Positions 62,549-64,000 of a DNA stretch of 64,000 nucleotides are shown one piece after another. The stretch spans positions 62,001 through 126,000 of the forward strand of contig JACPFM010000002.1 in the NCBI GenBank assembly GCA_016182965.1. Reading direction: 5' to 3'. How positions within the stretch are numbered: position 1 is the first letter of the stretch; every line of letters starts with the position of its first letter. The notes under the pieces were generated by a model that had not been told where the DNA came from, made no database searches, and was given only the letters and a program-made list of their open reading frames with translations. Position numbers and translations under genes: made by a program. The DNA comes from Deltaproteobacteria bacterium. Lineage in GTDB: Bacteria; Myxococcota_A; Polyangia; Polyangiales; JADJMO01.

Positions 62549-63937
62549 GTGCCCGCTCCGCCCCCGTCCAGCTCCCGTGAAACCGGTCGGGTCGCGCCCG
62601 AGTCCGCGCGGGAGCGCGCACACTTCTCGCTGTTCGGCATCCCGGTCCGCATCGGGCTCGGCTTCTGGCTGATCGCCTTCGTGCTCGGGTTCCAGCCGGG
62701 CGCCGCCTCGTTCGCGGCGGGCGCGCGCAACGCGCTCGCGTGGACCGCCATCCTCTTCGTCTCCATCCTCCTCCACGAGCTCGGTCACGCGTTGGTCGCG
62801 CGTGCGTTCGGGGCGAGGCCCGTCATCTCGCTGCACGCGTTCGGCGGCCTCACGCAGTACATCGGCGTGGGGATGAGCCGCGGCCGGCAGATCCTGGTCT
62901 CGCTCGCCGGTCCCTTCACCGGCTTCGCCTTCGGCGCGCTCGTGTTCCTCGCCGGGCGCAGGTTCGCCGCCGTCGACCCGGCGCTGGTCCGGCACCTCCT
63001 CCTGGTGAACGTCGGGTGGGGCATGGTCAACCTGCTGCCGGTGCTGCCGCTCGACGGCGGCAACGTGCTCGCGGCGGCGCTCGGACCGAAGCGCACGTTC
63101 GCGACGTGGGTGATCTCCGGCACGTTCGCGGTCGCCGTCACGGTGCTCGGCCTGTACCTCAGGCAGATCTTCATCGTCGTGCTCTTCGGCTTCGCCGCGG
63201 TGCAGGCCATCGGGCAGGCCAGGCTCGCGTGGGCGGCGCGCGTCGACGCGCGCGACGGCCTCGAGCGCCTGCTCGCCTCTGCGAAGCTCGCGCTCGAGCG
63301 CGGCGAGCTCGACGACGCGCACCTGATCGCCGACGACGTGATCGGTCGCGCGAAGAGCCAGGCGGTCCGCAACGGCGGCTACACCGCGCTCGCGTGGGTC
63401 TTCGTCGAGCGCGGCCAGGGCTCGAAGGCGAAGGCGGCGCTCGCCGAGATCGATCCGCCCTACGCGGTCGACCCGTACACCATGGCCGCCGTCGAAGACG
63501 CCGCGGGCGACGCCGGGCGCGCGCGCGCCATCCTCGAGGAGGCGCGCCGGCAGGGGTTCCGCACCATCGAGGCGGGCAAGCTGCTCATCGACCTCTACGC
63601 GCGCGACGGCCGCCTCGAGGCCGCCGTCGACGTCGCGCAGGAGGACGCCGACCTGCTCTCGCGCGACGAGGTGCACGCCGTCTTCCAGGCGGCGATGGAC
63701 GGCGGCGCCACGCGCGCCGCCGCGCGGGTCGCCGCGCGCATGTTCGAGCTGCACGGCCGCCCGAGCGACGCGATCGACGAGGCGCGCGCCCTCGCGCTGT
63801 CCGACGACGTCGCCGGCGCGCTCGCCGCGCTCGCCCACGCGGTCGCCGTCGGTCCCATCGATCGCGAGGCGATCCGAAACGATCCGGCGTTCGCGCAGCT
63901 GGTGGGCGACGAGCGGTTCGAACGCATCGTGTCTTGA
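62549..63937 (+). CDS. M50 site-2-type metalloprotease with C-terminal helical repeats
   Basis: 462 aa from GTG 62549 (GTG at 62528 also possible). Six membrane helices in the first 215 residues with the zinc motif H76ELGH80 and the third ligand in NLLPVLPLDGG. Instead of PDZ or CBS domains, the cytoplasmic part (about 220-460) is a row of helical pairs resembling TPR. Intramembrane protease of the SpoIVFB-like class; substrate may be a membrane-bound regulator. Divergent from glnD. Confidence 0.87.
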   Translation: MPAPPPSSSRETGRVAPESARERAHFSLFGIPVRIGLGFWLIAFVLGFQPGAASFAAGARNALAWTAILFVSILLHELGHALVARAFGARPVISLHAFGGLTQYIGVGMSRGRQILVSLAGPFTGFAFGALVFLAGRRFAAVDPALVRHLLLVNVGWGMVNLLPVLPLDGGNVLAAALGPKRTFATWVISGTFAVAVTVLGLYLRQIFIVVLFGFAAVQAIGQARLAWAARVDARDGLERLLASAKLALERGELDDAHLIADDVIGRAKSQAVRNGGYTALAWVFVERGQGSKAKAALAEIDPPYAVDPYTMAAVEDAAGDAGRARAILEEARRQGFRTIEAGKLLIDLYARDGRLEAAVDVAQEDADLLSRDEVHAVFQAAMDGGATRAAARVAARMFELHGRPSDAIDEARALALSDDVAGALAALAHAVAVGPIDREAIRNDPAFAQLVGDERFERIVS

Positions 63938-64000
63938 TGACCCATCGGAAGACCCCCACGACTCACCACACGACCTCGACCGGCGTGTGACGCTCCACGA
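63938..64000. other. Window end
   Basis: Sixty bases without a recognisable gene or motif. Confidence 0.5.

Overview
The window is a GC-rich (about 70% by eye) bacterial chromosome segment, almost certainly from a myxobacterium-like Myxococcota (formerly Deltaproteobacteria). Evidence: MYXO-CTERM-type C-terminal anchors, a transmembrane Ser/Thr kinase and a double-FHA protein, many Cys-rich or Pro/Ala-rich lipoproteins, SBBP repeats, an atypical multi-S1 protein and a choice-of-anchor X protein. I saw no rRNA, tRNA, CRISPR array, phage gene or transposase gene.

Layout. 1-4141: a truncated SBBP lipoprotein, cytidine deaminase, Ser/Thr kinase and an exported protein, all on the minus strand. 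4423-10786: Lon protease, a DUF6766 membrane protein, a small lipoprotein, an M15-type peptidase, a tail-anchored protein and a stand-alone SET protein. 10787-18200: palindromic repeats, a decayed MYXO-CTERM gene, a five-S1-domain protein and several lipoproteins. 19044-23036: an operon of TetR regulator, glycyl radical enzyme and radical-SAM activase behind a promoter with an overlapping inverted repeat. 23093-27595: oligoendopeptidase F, a small DNA-binding-like protein, a PAS-GAF histidine kinase and a STAS-like protein. 28378-32815: a sigma-54 activator beside a sulfur-relay operon (SQR-like flavoprotein, DUF1641-TusE fusion, DsrE, Cys-less DsrC homologue). 33000-43535: a secreted hydrolase, an FHA protein, CysRS, chorismate synthase, a serine beta-lactamase-like lipoprotein and CsbD. 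43563-52794: a UbiB/ABC1 kinase with a zinc ribbon, an H1-like basic protein, a GST, hydroxyacyl-CoA dehydrogenase, DUF2252 and an MFS transporter. 52757-63937: SelA, a lipoprotein, SDR, fused shikimate kinase/dehydroquinate synthase, a small secreted zincin, a TPR lipoprotein, GlnD and an M50 protease.

How genes work together. The best candidates for undescribed biology are the sulfur-relay operon (two DsrC/TusE-type proteins, one fused to DUF1641 and one without any Cys, next to a PAS-containing sigma-54 activator and a sigma-54-like promoter) and the GRE operon (a dehydratase/lyase-type GCVEP enzyme paired with a short activase lacking the usual ferredoxin insert). AroC and AroKB are shikimate-pathway enzymes. 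GlnD is translationally coupled to a TPR lipoprotein.

Whole-window signals. At least a dozen genes have a TAnnnT-like -10 hexamer only 6-10 nt before the start codon, pointing to widespread leaderless transcripts. Four classes of intergenic repeat occur: a ~230-bp MITE-like element with palindromic ends (two copies), a TCGAAGGT inverted repeat with TGACGAC heptads, a GCGAAC hexamer array at gene 3' ends, and a short palindrome cluster. Several genes (near 11 kb, 15.5 kb, 27.8 kb, 35.2 kb) carry apparent frameshifts, most fixable by one base, so sequencing indels and true pseudogenes must be told apart. All functional calls come from reading the sequence; no database search was run.
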